Both the position numbers and the translations under genes were made by a program. From Pseudarthrobacter sulfonivorans (lineage in GTDB: Bacteria; Actinomycetota; Actinomycetes; Actinomycetales; Micrococcaceae): a DNA stretch of 64,000 nt. The stretch spans positions 2,232,001 to 2,296,000 of the forward strand of contig NZ_CP013747.1 in the NCBI RefSeq assembly GCF_001484605.1, read 5' to 3'. The notes below the pieces were generated by a model. The model ran no database searches, was not told the DNA's origin, and worked only from the letters and a program-made list of their open reading frames with translations. Positions 7,531 to 16,087 of this stretch are shown piece after piece; the first letter of the stretch is position 1; the number at the start of each line of letters is the position of its first letter.

Positions 7531-8466
7531 ATGAGCCTGTCAGGCAAAGTAGCAATCGTCACGGGTAGCGGACGGGGACTTGGCCTTGCCTACGCCCGGG
7601 AACTCGCCCGCCAGGGTGCCGCCGTCGTTATCAACGATGTTGACGCGGACGTCGCCGCGGACGCTGTGCGCACCATTGAGTCCGACGGCGGCCGCGCCGT
7701 CGCCGTCGTCGCCCCCGTCGGCAGCACTGAAGTTGCCAAACAGCTGGTGCAGGAAGCAGTGCAGACCTTCGGCCGGCTGGACATCCTGGTCACCAACGCC
7801 GGGATCCTCCGGGACAGGTCACTGCTGAAGATGACCGACGAGGACTTTGACCTCGTGATCAACGTCCACCTGAAGGGCACCTTCACGTGTGCCCGGGAAG
7901 CGTTCGGCTACTTCAAGGAGAATGGCATCGCCGGCCGGATCATCACCATCGGCTCCCCCACCGGACAGCGCGGCAACTTCGGCCAGACCAACTACGCCGC
8001 CGCCAAGGCCGGGATCGTGGGCATGGTCCGGACCTGGGCCCTGGAGATGAAAAAGGCCGGCGTCACCGTCAACACGGTCATCCCGGTCGCCGCGACCGCC
8101 ATGACCAAAACCGTCCCGTACTTCCAGAAGGCCGTGGAAGCGGACGAACGCGGCGAGGCCATGCCGGCCTTCTTCCGCCACGAGCTGGGCTTCGGAACGG
8201 CCGACGACGTCGCCGGGCTGATTGCCTTCCTCGCCTCCGACGCGGCGGCCGGGATCACCGGCCAGGTCATCGGCGCCGGCGGTGACCGGCTGCAGCTCTG
8301 GACCCACCCCGAGGCCGCCGCCACCGAATACCGTGAGGGCGGCTGGGGCTACGAGGACCTCGTCGATAACTTTGACGCCCTCTTCGGGAACAAGCTCCAA
8401 AGCGTCGGCGAGGAATTCCTCCCGCTGCCCGAGGACCTCAAGCCCGAACCCGCCCAGGCGCGCTGA
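7531..8466 (+). CDS. couN: Short-chain dehydrogenase, likely beta-hydroxyacyl-CoA dehydrogenase
   Basis: 311 residues. Classical SDR: cofactor loop TGSGRGLG at ~10-17, NAG in VTNAGILRDRSLL, active-site Ser and YxxxK in TNYAAAKAGIVGM. An extension of ~60 residues follows the usual 250-residue core. Good ribosome site (AAAGGAG) before ATG 7531. First gene of a four-gene run; the next starts 1 nt after its stop. In the couHTLMNOR scheme this enzyme oxidises 4-hydroxyphenyl-beta-hydroxypropionyl-CoA to the beta-keto thioester with NAD+. Alone it could be any FabG-like reductase; the assignment rests on the neighbours. Confidence 0.8.
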   Translation: MSLSGKVAIVTGSGRGLGLAYARELARQGAAVVINDVDADVAADAVRTIESDGGRAVAVVAPVGSTEVAKQLVQEAVQTFGRLDILVTNAGILRDRSLLKMTDEDFDLVINVHLKGTFTCAREAFGYFKENGIAGRIITIGSPTGQRGNFGQTNYAAAKAGIVGMVRTWALEMKKAGVTVNTVIPVAATAMTKTVPYFQKAVEADERGEAMPAFFRHELGFGTADDVAGLIAFLASDAAAGITGQVIGAGGDRLQLWTHPEAAATEYREGGWGYEDLVDNFDALFGNKLQSVGEEFLPLPEDLKPEPAQAR

Positions 8467-8467
8467 C

Positions 8468-9370
8468 ATGGCCGCAACCCGCTACGAACTGGGCATCGAC
8501 GCCGCGAAGCTCGATGCGATCGACATGCACGTGCACCTCGAGGTTGATGGCCACGGCCACCAGTCCCTGCCGCCGGCCCTAACCGAAGCCTCCGCCAAGT
8601 ACTTCAAATCAGAGGACCGCACGCCCTCGCTGGACCGCATCGCGGAGATCTACCGCGGACTGAACATGGCCGCCGTCGTCTTCACCGTCGACGCCCGCAC
8701 CCAGCTCAAGCACGAACCCAACAGCATCGACGACCTGATCGCCGGCGCGGCCCGGAACAACGACGTCCTGATCCCGTTCGGCAGCGTGGACCCGCGCACC
8801 GGCACCGAGGCGATCCAGGGTGCGAAGCACCAGGCCATCGACCTGGGTGCCCGCGGTTTCAAGTTCCACCCGTCCCTGCAGGGCTTCGATCCATCCAACG
8901 AACAGTTCTACCCGCTCTGGGAAACCCTCCAGGAACTGGGCCTGCCGGCGATCTTCCACACCGGACAGAACGGCATGGGCGCCGGGCTTCCCGGCGGCTA
9001 CGGCATCAAACTTGGCTACTCCAACCCGCTGCTGCTCGACGCCGTCGCCGCGGACTTCCCCGAACTGAAGATCATCATGGCCCACCCCTCCGTGCCCTGG
9101 CAGGACGAAGCCAACTCCATCGCTACCCACAAATCCAACGTGTTCATCGACCTCTCCGGCTGGTCACCAAAGTACTTCCCGGAATCCCTGGTCCGCATGT
9201 CCAACTCGGTCCTCCAGGACAAAGTCCTCTTCGGCACCGACTTCCCCCTGATCACCCCGCAGAAATGGCTCGGCGCGTTCGCGGACCTCCCGCTCAAGGA
9301 CGACGTCCGGCCCAAGATCCTCAAACACAACGCCGTCCGCCTACTCGGGCTGGACAGCACCACACCCTAA
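8468..9370 (+). CDS. couO: Amidohydrolase-family beta-ketoacyl-CoA hydrolase
   Basis: 300 residues from ATG 8468, next to the SDR stop; an upstream in-frame extension is the shadow of couN. Amidohydrolase_2 (ACMSD-like) fold: metal motif IDMHVHLE near the start, GARGFKFHPSLQGFDP in the middle, IFHTGQNGMG, IIMAHPSVPW with a likely His ligand and LFGTDFPLI with the conserved Asp near the end. In Rhodococcus CouO, a protein of this type hydrolyses 4-hydroxyphenyl-beta-ketopropionyl-CoA to 4-hydroxybenzoate and acetyl-CoA, an unusual reaction for the superfamily. The context (SDR, MaoC, CoA ligase, MarR, pobA nearby) matches that role closely. Confidence 0.82.
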   Translation: MAATRYELGIDAAKLDAIDMHVHLEVDGHGHQSLPPALTEASAKYFKSEDRTPSLDRIAEIYRGLNMAAVVFTVDARTQLKHEPNSIDDLIAGAARNNDVLIPFGSVDPRTGTEAIQGAKHQAIDLGARGFKFHPSLQGFDPSNEQFYPLWETLQELGLPAIFHTGQNGMGAGLPGGYGIKLGYSNPLLLDAVAADFPELKIIMAHPSVPWQDEANSIATHKSNVFIDLSGWSPKYFPESLVRMSNSVLQDKVLFGTDFPLITPQKWLGAFADLPLKDDVRPKILKHNAVRLLGLDSTTP

Positions 9371-9412
9371 CCGCACGCTTTTTCCACCCCAAGAACCATC
9401 CAGGAGCCAAAG

Positions 9413-9868
9413 ATGCCCAACCTCGTCGTCGATTTCGACAAACTACTCACCCTCGCCGGCACCGACCTCGGCGTCACCGAATACATTGAAATCACCCAGG
9501 ACCAGATCAACAAATTCGCCGACGCCACCGGCGATGACCAGTGGATCCACGTCGACCCCGAACGCGCTAAGGACGGCCCGTTCGGCGCACCGATCGCGCA
9601 CGGATTCCTCACCCTGTCCCTGATCATTCCGTTCTGGGGCGAGCTGTTCGACGTCGACGGCGTCACGGCCAAGGTCAACTACGGCCTCGACAAGGTCCGC
9701 TTCACCTCCCCCGTGAAGGTGGGCTCGCGGATCCGCATGCAGGCCACCATCGCCGAAGTCACCGAGGTCAAGGGCGGTGCCCAGATCAAAGTCGCGAATA
9801 CCATCGAGATCGAGGGCCAGGAACGCCCCGCTGTTGTGGCCGAGTTTTTGGCCCGGTTCTACAAGTAA
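9413..9868 (+). CDS. couM: MaoC-family enoyl-CoA hydratase
   Basis: 151 residues, hot-dog fold. The hydratase-2 motif is present: TGDDQWIHVDPERA followed by GAPIAHGFLTLSLI, placing the catalytic Asp and His as in R-specific hydratases. Ribosome site AGGAG before ATG 9413; 42 nt after couO. The likely role is hydration of the p-hydroxycinnamoyl-CoA double bond to the beta-hydroxy thioester, the step between ligase and SDR. MaoC hydratases also act in fatty acid and steroid pathways, so the substrate is inferred from the operon. Confidence 0.82.
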   Translation: MPNLVVDFDKLLTLAGTDLGVTEYIEITQDQINKFADATGDDQWIHVDPERAKDGPFGAPIAHGFLTLSLIIPFWGELFDVDGVTAKVNYGLDKVRFTSPVKVGSRIRMQATIAEVTEVKGGAQIKVANTIEIEGQERPAVVAEFLARFYK

Positions 9869-9901
9869 TTCGCCTCTTCCCTACTTCATGAAAGGACCCC
9901 C

Positions 9902-11464
9902 GTGGAGAACTTTGGCATCGGCTCCTGGCTGCAGCGTCGCCGCCCGAAGTCCGGTAACAAGACCGCACTCATCAGCGGCAACCGGGAGCTGAGCTATGAG
10001 GCATTCGCGGACCGCAGCGTCCGCCTGGCCAACGCCCTCCGCGACCGCGGCGTGGCCAAGGGCGACCGGGTGGCGTACCTGGGCGAAAACCACCCCGCAT
10101 TCCTCGAGACCCTGTTCGCCGCAGGCTTGCTGGGGGCCATCTTCGTCCCCCTCAACACCCGGCTGGCACCCCCCGAAATCCAGTTCCAGCTCCAGGACTG
10201 CGGGGCACACATCCTCGTGCACTCCCAGAGCCTCGATGTGCTCGGCACCCGCGGGTCGGACGCCACCCCGGTAGCACGGCGCATCGTGGTCAACGACGCC
10301 GCCGACACTGCGGCGGCGACAACAGCCACTCCCCGGGACCAGGCCGTGGTTTCCGTTGAGGACTTCGAAGCGGTCCTCGCATCCGGCACGGAGGAGTTCC
10401 GGGATGAGACCGTGGGGCTCGACGACGGCGCCATGATCCTCTACACCTCGGGCACCACCGGGCGGCCCAAGGGGGCGCTTCTGACCCACGGTAACGTGGT
10501 CTGGAACTGCATGAACGTCATCGTGGACTTCGATTTCGCGTCCACGGACGTGGCGCTCATGATCTCCCCGATGTTCCATGTCGCCTCCCTGGACATGGGC
10601 GTGCTGCCCACCCTGCTCAAAGGCGGAACCGTGGTCCTGGAAGCCAAGTTCGAGCCCCAGCGCACCCTCGAACTGGTCCAGAAGCACCGCGCCACCACCC
10701 TCAGCGGCGTGCCCACCACCTTCCAGATGCTCTGCGAACATCCGGACTGGGAAGGCACCGACCTGAGCTCCCTGACAAAGCTGACCTGCGGCGGCTCAGC
10801 CGTTCCCCTGAGGGTCCTGGACGCCTACGAGCAGCGGGGCCTGCACTTCTCCAACGGCTACGGCATGACCGAGACCGCCCCGGGCGCCACCACTCTCCCG
10901 GCGGACCGTTCGCGGGAAAAGGCCGGCTCCTCAGGACTGCCCCACTTCTTCACCGACGTACGGATCACCGACTTTGACGGCAACCAGGCTCCGCCCGAAA
11001 CCGTGGGCGAAATCCACATCAAGGGCCCCAACGTCATTGGCCAGTACTGGAACCGGCCGGAGGCCATCGACCAATCCACAACGGCCGATGGCTGGTTCAA
11101 ATCCGGGGACATGGGATACAAGGACACCGACGGCTTTGTCTTCATCTCCGACAGGCTCAAGGACATGATCATTTCGGGCGGCGAAAACATCTACCCGGCC
11201 GAAGTGGAACAGGCCATCACCGAGCTCGTGGCAGTGGCCAGTGTCGCAGTCATCGGCGTTCCCGATGAAAAGTGGGGTGAAGTGCCTCGTGCCGTCATCT
11301 TGCTACGTGAAGGCGCCCACCTCACGGAAGACCAACTTAAGGAACACCTCAACGGCCGGCTCGCCCGGTACAAAATTCCGAAGTCTGTCGTGTTCGTGGC
11401 GGAGATGCCGCGGACCGCCAGCGGAAAAATCAAGAAAACAGGACTGCGGCAGCAGAGTTCCTGA
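9902..11464 (+). CDS. couL: AMP-forming acyl-CoA ligase, probable p-hydroxycinnamate-CoA ligase
   Basis: 520 residues from GTG 9902 (AAAGGA 6 nt upstream). Adenylate-forming motifs in order: A3 LYTSGTTGRPKGALLTHGN (~180-198), A5 NGYGMTETAPG (~318), A7 SGDMGYKDTDGFVF (~400), A8 hinge DRLKDMIISGGENIYPAEVE and A10 lysine in PRTASGKIKK near the C-terminus, so all catalytic elements are present. It should activate p-coumarate, ferulate or related acids with ATP and CoA, opening the couLMNO route. Last gene of the operon; no couT-type transporter or couH follows it within the window. Confidence 0.85.
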   Translation: MENFGIGSWLQRRRPKSGNKTALISGNRELSYEAFADRSVRLANALRDRGVAKGDRVAYLGENHPAFLETLFAAGLLGAIFVPLNTRLAPPEIQFQLQDCGAHILVHSQSLDVLGTRGSDATPVARRIVVNDAADTAAATTATPRDQAVVSVEDFEAVLASGTEEFRDETVGLDDGAMILYTSGTTGRPKGALLTHGNVVWNCMNVIVDFDFASTDVALMISPMFHVASLDMGVLPTLLKGGTVVLEAKFEPQRTLELVQKHRATTLSGVPTTFQMLCEHPDWEGTDLSSLTKLTCGGSAVPLRVLDAYEQRGLHFSNGYGMTETAPGATTLPADRSREKAGSSGLPHFFTDVRITDFDGNQAPPETVGEIHIKGPNVIGQYWNRPEAIDQSTTADGWFKSGDMGYKDTDGFVFISDRLKDMIISGGENIYPAEVEQAITELVAVASVAVIGVPDEKWGEVPRAVILLREGAHLTEDQLKEHLNGRLARYKIPKSVVFVAEMPRTASGKIKKTGLRQQSS

Positions 11465-11758
11465 ACCAGGTAGACAGGTGGCCGCAGTCAAAGCCGAGGA
11501 TTGGTCTGGGCTTTATACAGCCGGCGTTGAACGACTGAAGCCCAGGGCGCGTCTTGTTGTCGTCGGCTCGCGGGTTCATCGGATGCAAGTCCGCCGCCAC
11601 CCACACGAAGCCGCCTGCTTGATCACCATGGTCGGCCCTGAAAACGTCCCGCTCGAACGCGCCGTCGGTTCCGTGATGAGTACGTTCATTCGGGAGCGTC
11701 ACAACTATCATGGCGTTCCACGTTCGGCGGGGGAACGCTCTGGCGGCACTCATTGGAT
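11465..11758. other. Untranslated debris between couL and the TetR fragment
   Basis: Nearly 300 bp with no intact gene and no clear hairpin terminator after couL. A plus-strand frame runs on to 11762 (containing VVVGSRVHRMQVRRHP) without a credible start or a recognisable family. The DNA leads straight into the decayed TetR fragment, so it is probably left over from rearrangement. Confidence 0.4.
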
Positions 11759-11947
11759 CTAGCAGCGCCCAAAAACTCCATGATGTCCTAGCATCCACGC
11801 AATCTGCCGGAGCGACGCTCCGTAACCATAAGTCGCGAAGACCTCGCTCGCCTTCGCGAGGATCTGCTGACGTCTCATGAGACCGCTTTTGTATGGGCCG
11901 CGGGTATGTCGGACCTCGCTCATTCGACCGTCTCCCAGCCATGTCAT
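11759..11947 (-). pseudogene. N-terminal fragment of a TetR regulator
   Basis: 62-codon frame whose first ~50 residues (GRMSEVRHTRGPYKSGLMRR, QQILAKASEVFATYGYG) closely match the intact TetR gene at 20808-21470 with a few substitutions and a 3-nt deletion in the HTH (GAGS reduced to GAS). Similarity stops at 11799 after LRQIA; the remaining residues are unrelated and end at a stop. The DNA upstream (11948-12022) also matches the control region of the intact locus. It is therefore a diverged inverted remnant, not a recent duplicate, and cannot encode a working repressor because the recognition helix and ligand domain are gone. Confidence 0.85.
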
Positions 11948-11965
11948 GAAAATCCGCGAAACGTC

Positions 11966-11994
11966 TTGTGCAAATGTTATCGCGCTTATACAGT
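11966..11994 (+). promoter_or_regulatory. Candidate promoter/operator for the secreted esterase
   Basis: Contains CGCTTATA at 11983-11990, with TATACA as a possible -10 and TTGTGC as a weak -35 reading toward the esterase (start 12200). The surrounding ~60 bp is the reverse complement counterpart of the control region at 20685-20747 in front of the transporter operon, so both should answer to the same TetR protein. The 200-bp leader down to the esterase has no other feature. Confidence 0.5.
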
Positions 11995-12199
11995 TACGAA
12001 ATGTCATCGCACGGATACTTTTGAGGTTTGTCAACCGGTTGACTGTACGGATAAGTAACGTGATGCTTCGGCGTGGACAGAGCAATTCCCGCTGGCAGCT
12101 GCTCCCCCACGGGTAACGATGCAGGAACCCGATGCGCCACCGAGACCCGGTAGGCCGACGGCCACGCTCACACCACCACTCAACGAAGAGAAAGAACTT

Positions 12200-13534
12200 A
12201 TGCTCAAGCACAGGAAGATCCATATCACCGCCGTTGCGGCCGCAGCCCTCGCCAGCACATTTCTTGGCGCCGGCGTCGCGAACGCAGACTCCGGCAACGA
12301 CCGGCCGCTGAAGGCCATCGACTCGACGGTGATCACGGAGGTCACGCCACTCGGCCTCAAAGTCACCGGCCTCGCCGTCGAGTATAACGGCATCGTGGAC
12401 CTCGGCGCCGCCGACATCGATGAGAGCTCCTTCCTCGTCGACGTGACCCTCAACCAGCCCGGAGTTGCTCCGCTCACCGGCGAAAGGGCGGTTGTTAACG
12501 CCTTCACGTCCTCGGACATCGAGGTCGGCGGAGTCTCGGAACCGGGCAAGTACATCATTCTCGAGCTCGACGAGAACGACCCCCTGGCACGCGCGTCCTA
12601 TGACAGCGGCCGATTCACCACGTTCTACGACCTCACCGGCAGCTACGACGTGAGCCAGACGAAGATCATTGAAGGTGCGAACCAGCGAATTAACGCGCAC
12701 CCGGGCCGGGACGTCGCCAACAGTGGAGTCCGGAACCTCATCGTCGATGAGTACGACGCCGGTACATTCTCAGCCCAGTCGGGCGTCACTCTCCCATACC
12801 GCTTCTTTACGCCAGAGGTCCAGGAAGAGCGGAAATACCCGCTTGTGGTCACTCTTCACGGTTATGGCGAGAGCGGAACCAACAACCTTGGCCAGATAGC
12901 AGGCAACCAGATTTCCGTCGCATTCGCCGATCCGAAGCGCCAGGAGTCGGATCCTTCCTTCGTGCTATCGCCGCAAGCAGACCCCACTAGCCTCACCAAC
13001 GGCGCGTGGTGGCGAGGTGAGATGCAGGCCGGCGTCGTCGAACTGGTAAAGAAGACGATTGCGGAGAACCCCGCAATAGACCCGGCCCGGGTTTACCTGA
13101 CTGGACTCTCGATGGGGTCCTATGGCTCGTGGGGCATCCTTCCCGCTAACTCGGAGCTATTCGCAGGGGCGCTGCTCGTCTGCGGATCGGGCAATGAAGC
13201 GGCCTCAGTGGCTACCCTGGGTGACTTCCCCATCTGGGCCGTGCACTCTGCAGACGACGTGGTCGTTCCCTATGACGCTCCGGGCTCGGACTATCGCATC
13301 TTCAAAGCATTGGAAGCCGCCGGGCACCCGGTGACGTGGAGCGAGTGGGCGGGCACATTGCCGGACGAGCAGCAGGAGGCTTTGGCTGAGGAAGCCCATG
13401 ACCGTGCGGCAGCCACCGGCAGCCAGCACCTATTCACCACTTTCCCCGCGGGAACCACACCGGTCTTCAACCACTTCTCCTGGGTTCCGACCTACACCAA
13501 CGATGTCATGCTCGACTGGCTGTTCGAGCAGTGA
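12200..13534 (+). CDS. Secreted alpha/beta-hydrolase (esterase/depolymerase type)
   Basis: 444 residues from ATG 12200; an upstream in-frame ATG (12119) would bury the signal peptide. Sec signal: basic MLKHRKIH, hydrophobic AVAAAALASTFLGAG, cleavage after VANA. Residues ~35-190 form a beta-rich, probably Ig-like domain; the C-terminal half is a PHB-depolymerase/feruloyl-esterase-like hydrolase with oxyanion LHGYGESG, nucleophile Ser304 in GLSMGS, Asp352/353 in HSADDVVVP and His425 in VFNHFSW. It should act outside the cell on an ester, releasing products for the ABC importer encoded at 16-20.6 kb, with which it shares promoter sequence. Substrate unknown; hydroxycinnamate esters would suit the neighbouring cou cluster but this is speculative. 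Confidence 0.85.
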   Translation: MLKHRKIHITAVAAAALASTFLGAGVANADSGNDRPLKAIDSTVITEVTPLGLKVTGLAVEYNGIVDLGAADIDESSFLVDVTLNQPGVAPLTGERAVVNAFTSSDIEVGGVSEPGKYIILELDENDPLARASYDSGRFTTFYDLTGSYDVSQTKIIEGANQRINAHPGRDVANSGVRNLIVDEYDAGTFSAQSGVTLPYRFFTPEVQEERKYPLVVTLHGYGESGTNNLGQIAGNQISVAFADPKRQESDPSFVLSPQADPTSLTNGAWWRGEMQAGVVELVKKTIAENPAIDPARVYLTGLSMGSYGSWGILPANSELFAGALLVCGSGNEAASVATLGDFPIWAVHSADDVVVPYDAPGSDYRIFKALEAAGHPVTWSEWAGTLPDEQQEALAEEAHDRAAATGSQHLFTTFPAGTTPVFNHFSWVPTYTNDVMLDWLFEQ

Positions 13535-13612
13535 TGCGGCCAGGACATGCGTAGCAAGACTGCGCTAGGGGTTTGAGGTGCCGGGTGCCCCGCTGCGCCC
13601 GGCGCTTCCCCG

Positions 13613-13925
13613 CAACCCACTCATCGCAACTCTTGGCACTATGGAAATCGGAACCGGCATCGCGCTCGTGATCACCAACGGCGGGAACATCTCCGGACTG
13701 CCGTCGCAAATCCAGAGCGCAATCGGCCTGAACATGATCGGCGGTGTCCTTCCGCTTCCGACCCTCGTCGCGCTTGTCGTAGCTGCTCTCGTCACCTTGC
13801 TCCTCAAGTACACCCGATTCGGAATGAGGTCACTTGCAATGGGGTCGTCGCGAACCGCGGCGGAGCGCGCCGGAATCAAAACCAGACGACAGACCATCCA
13901 GCTGACGATGATCGCGGGCGCGTTC
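13613..13925 (+). pseudogene. Internal fragment of the sugar-type ABC permease gene
   Basis: About 313 bp that is the reverse complement of 16379-16691, inside the intact permease gene, with one or two mismatches (for example Gly to Glu in LGTMEIGTG). It encodes ~104 residues (from NPLIATLGTM to LTMIAGAF) with no start signal and unrelated sequence on both sides. It lies 78 bp after the secreted esterase, so an inverted second operon (esterase then permease) may once have existed here. Near-identity indicates a recent origin compared with the diverged TetR fragment. Confidence 0.88.
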
Positions 13926-13939
13926 GTAATGGCATTGAG

Positions 13940-14044
13940 CGCAATAGAGGCTGCCCTTGGCCACTGATCCTTCCGCGGCAACGACGCGAACACTTCGGCC
14001 ACAAAGTTCTCCAAGGCGCTCCGCACCGCTGCAACTCTCTTCAT
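13940..14044 (-). mobile_element. Remnant of an IS701-type transposase N-terminus
   Basis: The minus strand encodes VRSALENFVAEVFASLPRKD at 13960-14035, close to my recollection of N-terminal sequences of actinobacterial IS701-family transposases (pattern EVFASLPRxDQ). The match continues one frame over (AKGSLYCAQ resembling KGELYLRGL) and is then lost, so at least one frameshift and a large deletion are present. No terminal repeats seen. The stretch 14045-14254 has nothing recognisable. Family assignment is from memory of the motif. Confidence 0.4.
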
Positions 14045-14254
14045 CCCGGATGATCCGAAATTAACAGACGCCCAAAGGGATTAGAAGGGCTTCACCCCAA
14101 AACCTAACAGAGTACTACTAGGGCCGAATTGTCGCTGTAACTCCCGGACGAGACATTCTCTGGCTAGCACAGGATGGCATTGATGAACCCCTGCGGGCGG
14201 CCTGAAAGATATGTAGAGATTCTGCTTCCACGCCAGTTAAGACCCCCAGCCGAA

Positions 14255-15863
14255 TCAAGTTGCACGATGCAGGGTGAACCGCGACGGGTGTTCGGGCCCT
14301 TGCAGAACGCTCTGGTGGGCAATCACGAAGTCCTCTTCAACGGTGTCTGCGGGAGAGCCCCCGTGCCAGGATTGCGGTCGAAGCGGGGAAAGTTCGAGCT
14401 GGAGATATCGAGCCGGATGCAGTGACCCGCTGCGCTGTGGCCCCCAGCTCGATGACGAATTCGTGAGGGCGGTTTGGCTCGAGGAGCTCCTCCCCGCAGG
14501 AGGGATTCCGGTACCGGGCACGGACGATTCCGTCGACGATGTTGAGCGCCCGGCCGTCGGGCCAGACGTCGACCAGTTTGGCCGTCCAGTCGGTGTCGGC
14601 CGCCGAGGCCGCGGCGAACAGCGTAACAATCACCGGCCCGATCACGTCCATATTGGTGGCCAGAGGCTCGGTGGTGAACCGCAGGACATCTTGGCGCAGA
14701 TCGAGCGGGCGCTGGTCACACGAGCCTCTGGCATTCGCGGCATCCCCGTCGGCAACAAGTGGGGTCCGCCCATCGTGGGCACGGGTCCCGGGGGTCGAAC
14801 ACGAAAGTGGACGGGGGGATCTACGATCTCCCCGTCGGCAGACAATCTTCCGTCGGCGGAGAGGAACAGGTCGGTCTGAGTGGTGCCTGTCGGCTGCCAA
14901 TTGGGCTCGTCCCGCCAGCGGTTCTCCCCATGCCGAACACCCTGACGCCCTGGCAGGTTTGGAATCAGAGGACTCGCCCCGGACGTGGCTCGCGAGGAAG
15001 TCGAGCATCTCGGCATCGAGTCCGACCGCCATTCCCGAAGAGGCACGGCCGTAATCGACGTCTTCGAGCGCCGTGCCGGGCATTCCGTGGCCCCACGGCC
15101 CAATGACCAGCCGGGAGCCCGCGTACGGCGCTGCTTCGGCGAACTGCTGGAGGCTTCCGTTTAGGAAGAGGTCGTGCCACCCTGCCACGACAACTGTGGG
15201 GATATCGTCACGGCGGGGAACTGCTCGCGCTTGCCACCACTCGTCACGCGCTGGGTGCTCAAGCCACTTCCGCCAGCTGGGGAAGTGCTTGTCGAGGATC
15301 GGGATGTCCGTCAGCGGGGTGGTGCGGTACAGCGTGGGGAAGTCGTTCACTGCTGCCGTGAACTCGTCGAGGTCGGCGGCGACATCCTCGCCACGCATCG
15401 CGCGGCGAGCGGTCAGGTTGCCGGCCATTCCCATCGCCCAGAACAGCGTAGATCCCAGAGCGAGCGCCCCGCCCGTATATGTGAGTTCGTAGGAATCGCT
15501 CGGGACGACGCACAAGCCCATGGCCATTAGTGCTGGAGGGTGCGCACCGGCTTCGTAGACCTGCGCGTGTGCGAGGTAGGAGCGGCCGTAGGTTGCCACG
15601 CTCCCCGTCGCTCGACGTTGCCGTTAGAGGCCCCGGTGCCGCGGTGCTCTGGACCACGAGGGTGAGGCCCGCGGCGGGCCTCGCCCGATCGTGTCGACTT
15701 CGAAGCGGATGGCTTCCAGCGGGTAGGGACTGCGTATAAGGAGCACGGGCGCCGGCTCCCCATCCGCCGGACGGGTGATGTTCGCGCGGAGCACCACACC
15801 GTCGCGCATTGGTATCGGCACGTCGAACTCGGTCAGTGTGGCGAGGCCTGCGGTAGTGGGCAT
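14255..15863 (-). pseudogene. CocE/NonD-family hydrolase, broken by several frameshifts
   Basis: ATG 15863 has a good ribosome site (GAGGAGGGAA). The N-terminus reads normally (FDVPIPMRDGVVLRANITRP, PVLLIRSPYP), then the frame shifts near 15650, continues with the middle of an X-Pro dipeptidyl-peptidase/CocE alpha/beta-hydrolase (VVVAGWHDLFLNGSLQQF, IGPWGHGMPG), shifts near 14930 (ENRWRDEPNWQPTGTTQTDL), again near 14700 (into VIGPVIVTLFAAASAADTDW) and at least once more before the C-terminal SSNFPRFDRNP and FTLHRAT. The part that should contain the nucleophile Ser motif, between the first two segments, is damaged. Last member of the transporter operon; decayed, unless the assembly has clustered errors here. 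Confidence 0.85.
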
Positions 15864-16087
15864 CCGGGGTTCCCTCCTCGGGACGCGGTGATGGGTCGGT
15901 GGGTGGAAACGGGCGTGGCGGTCAACTGCGGGATGCATCCATAAAGCAGGCGGAGACCTGGCGGTCGCGAAGCGCGTGGCGGCTCGTGTTCGCTTCGTCT
16001 GACCGGACGGTCGAAGCTCGGGCATTGACCTGGCCGGCCACCGATGATGCCTAGCCGAGAGGAGTTCTGGTCATCGTGTTACTCGCG

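Noticed and set aside
11948..12700. Minus-strand open frame upstream of the TetR fragment
   Set aside because: It is antisense to the secreted esterase; only the last ~62 codons (11759-11947) resemble a real protein.
2481..14120. 12-nt word CAGAGTACTACT present at 2481 region and 14109 region
   Set aside because: Words of this length recur by chance in 64 kb and no longer similarity surrounds them.
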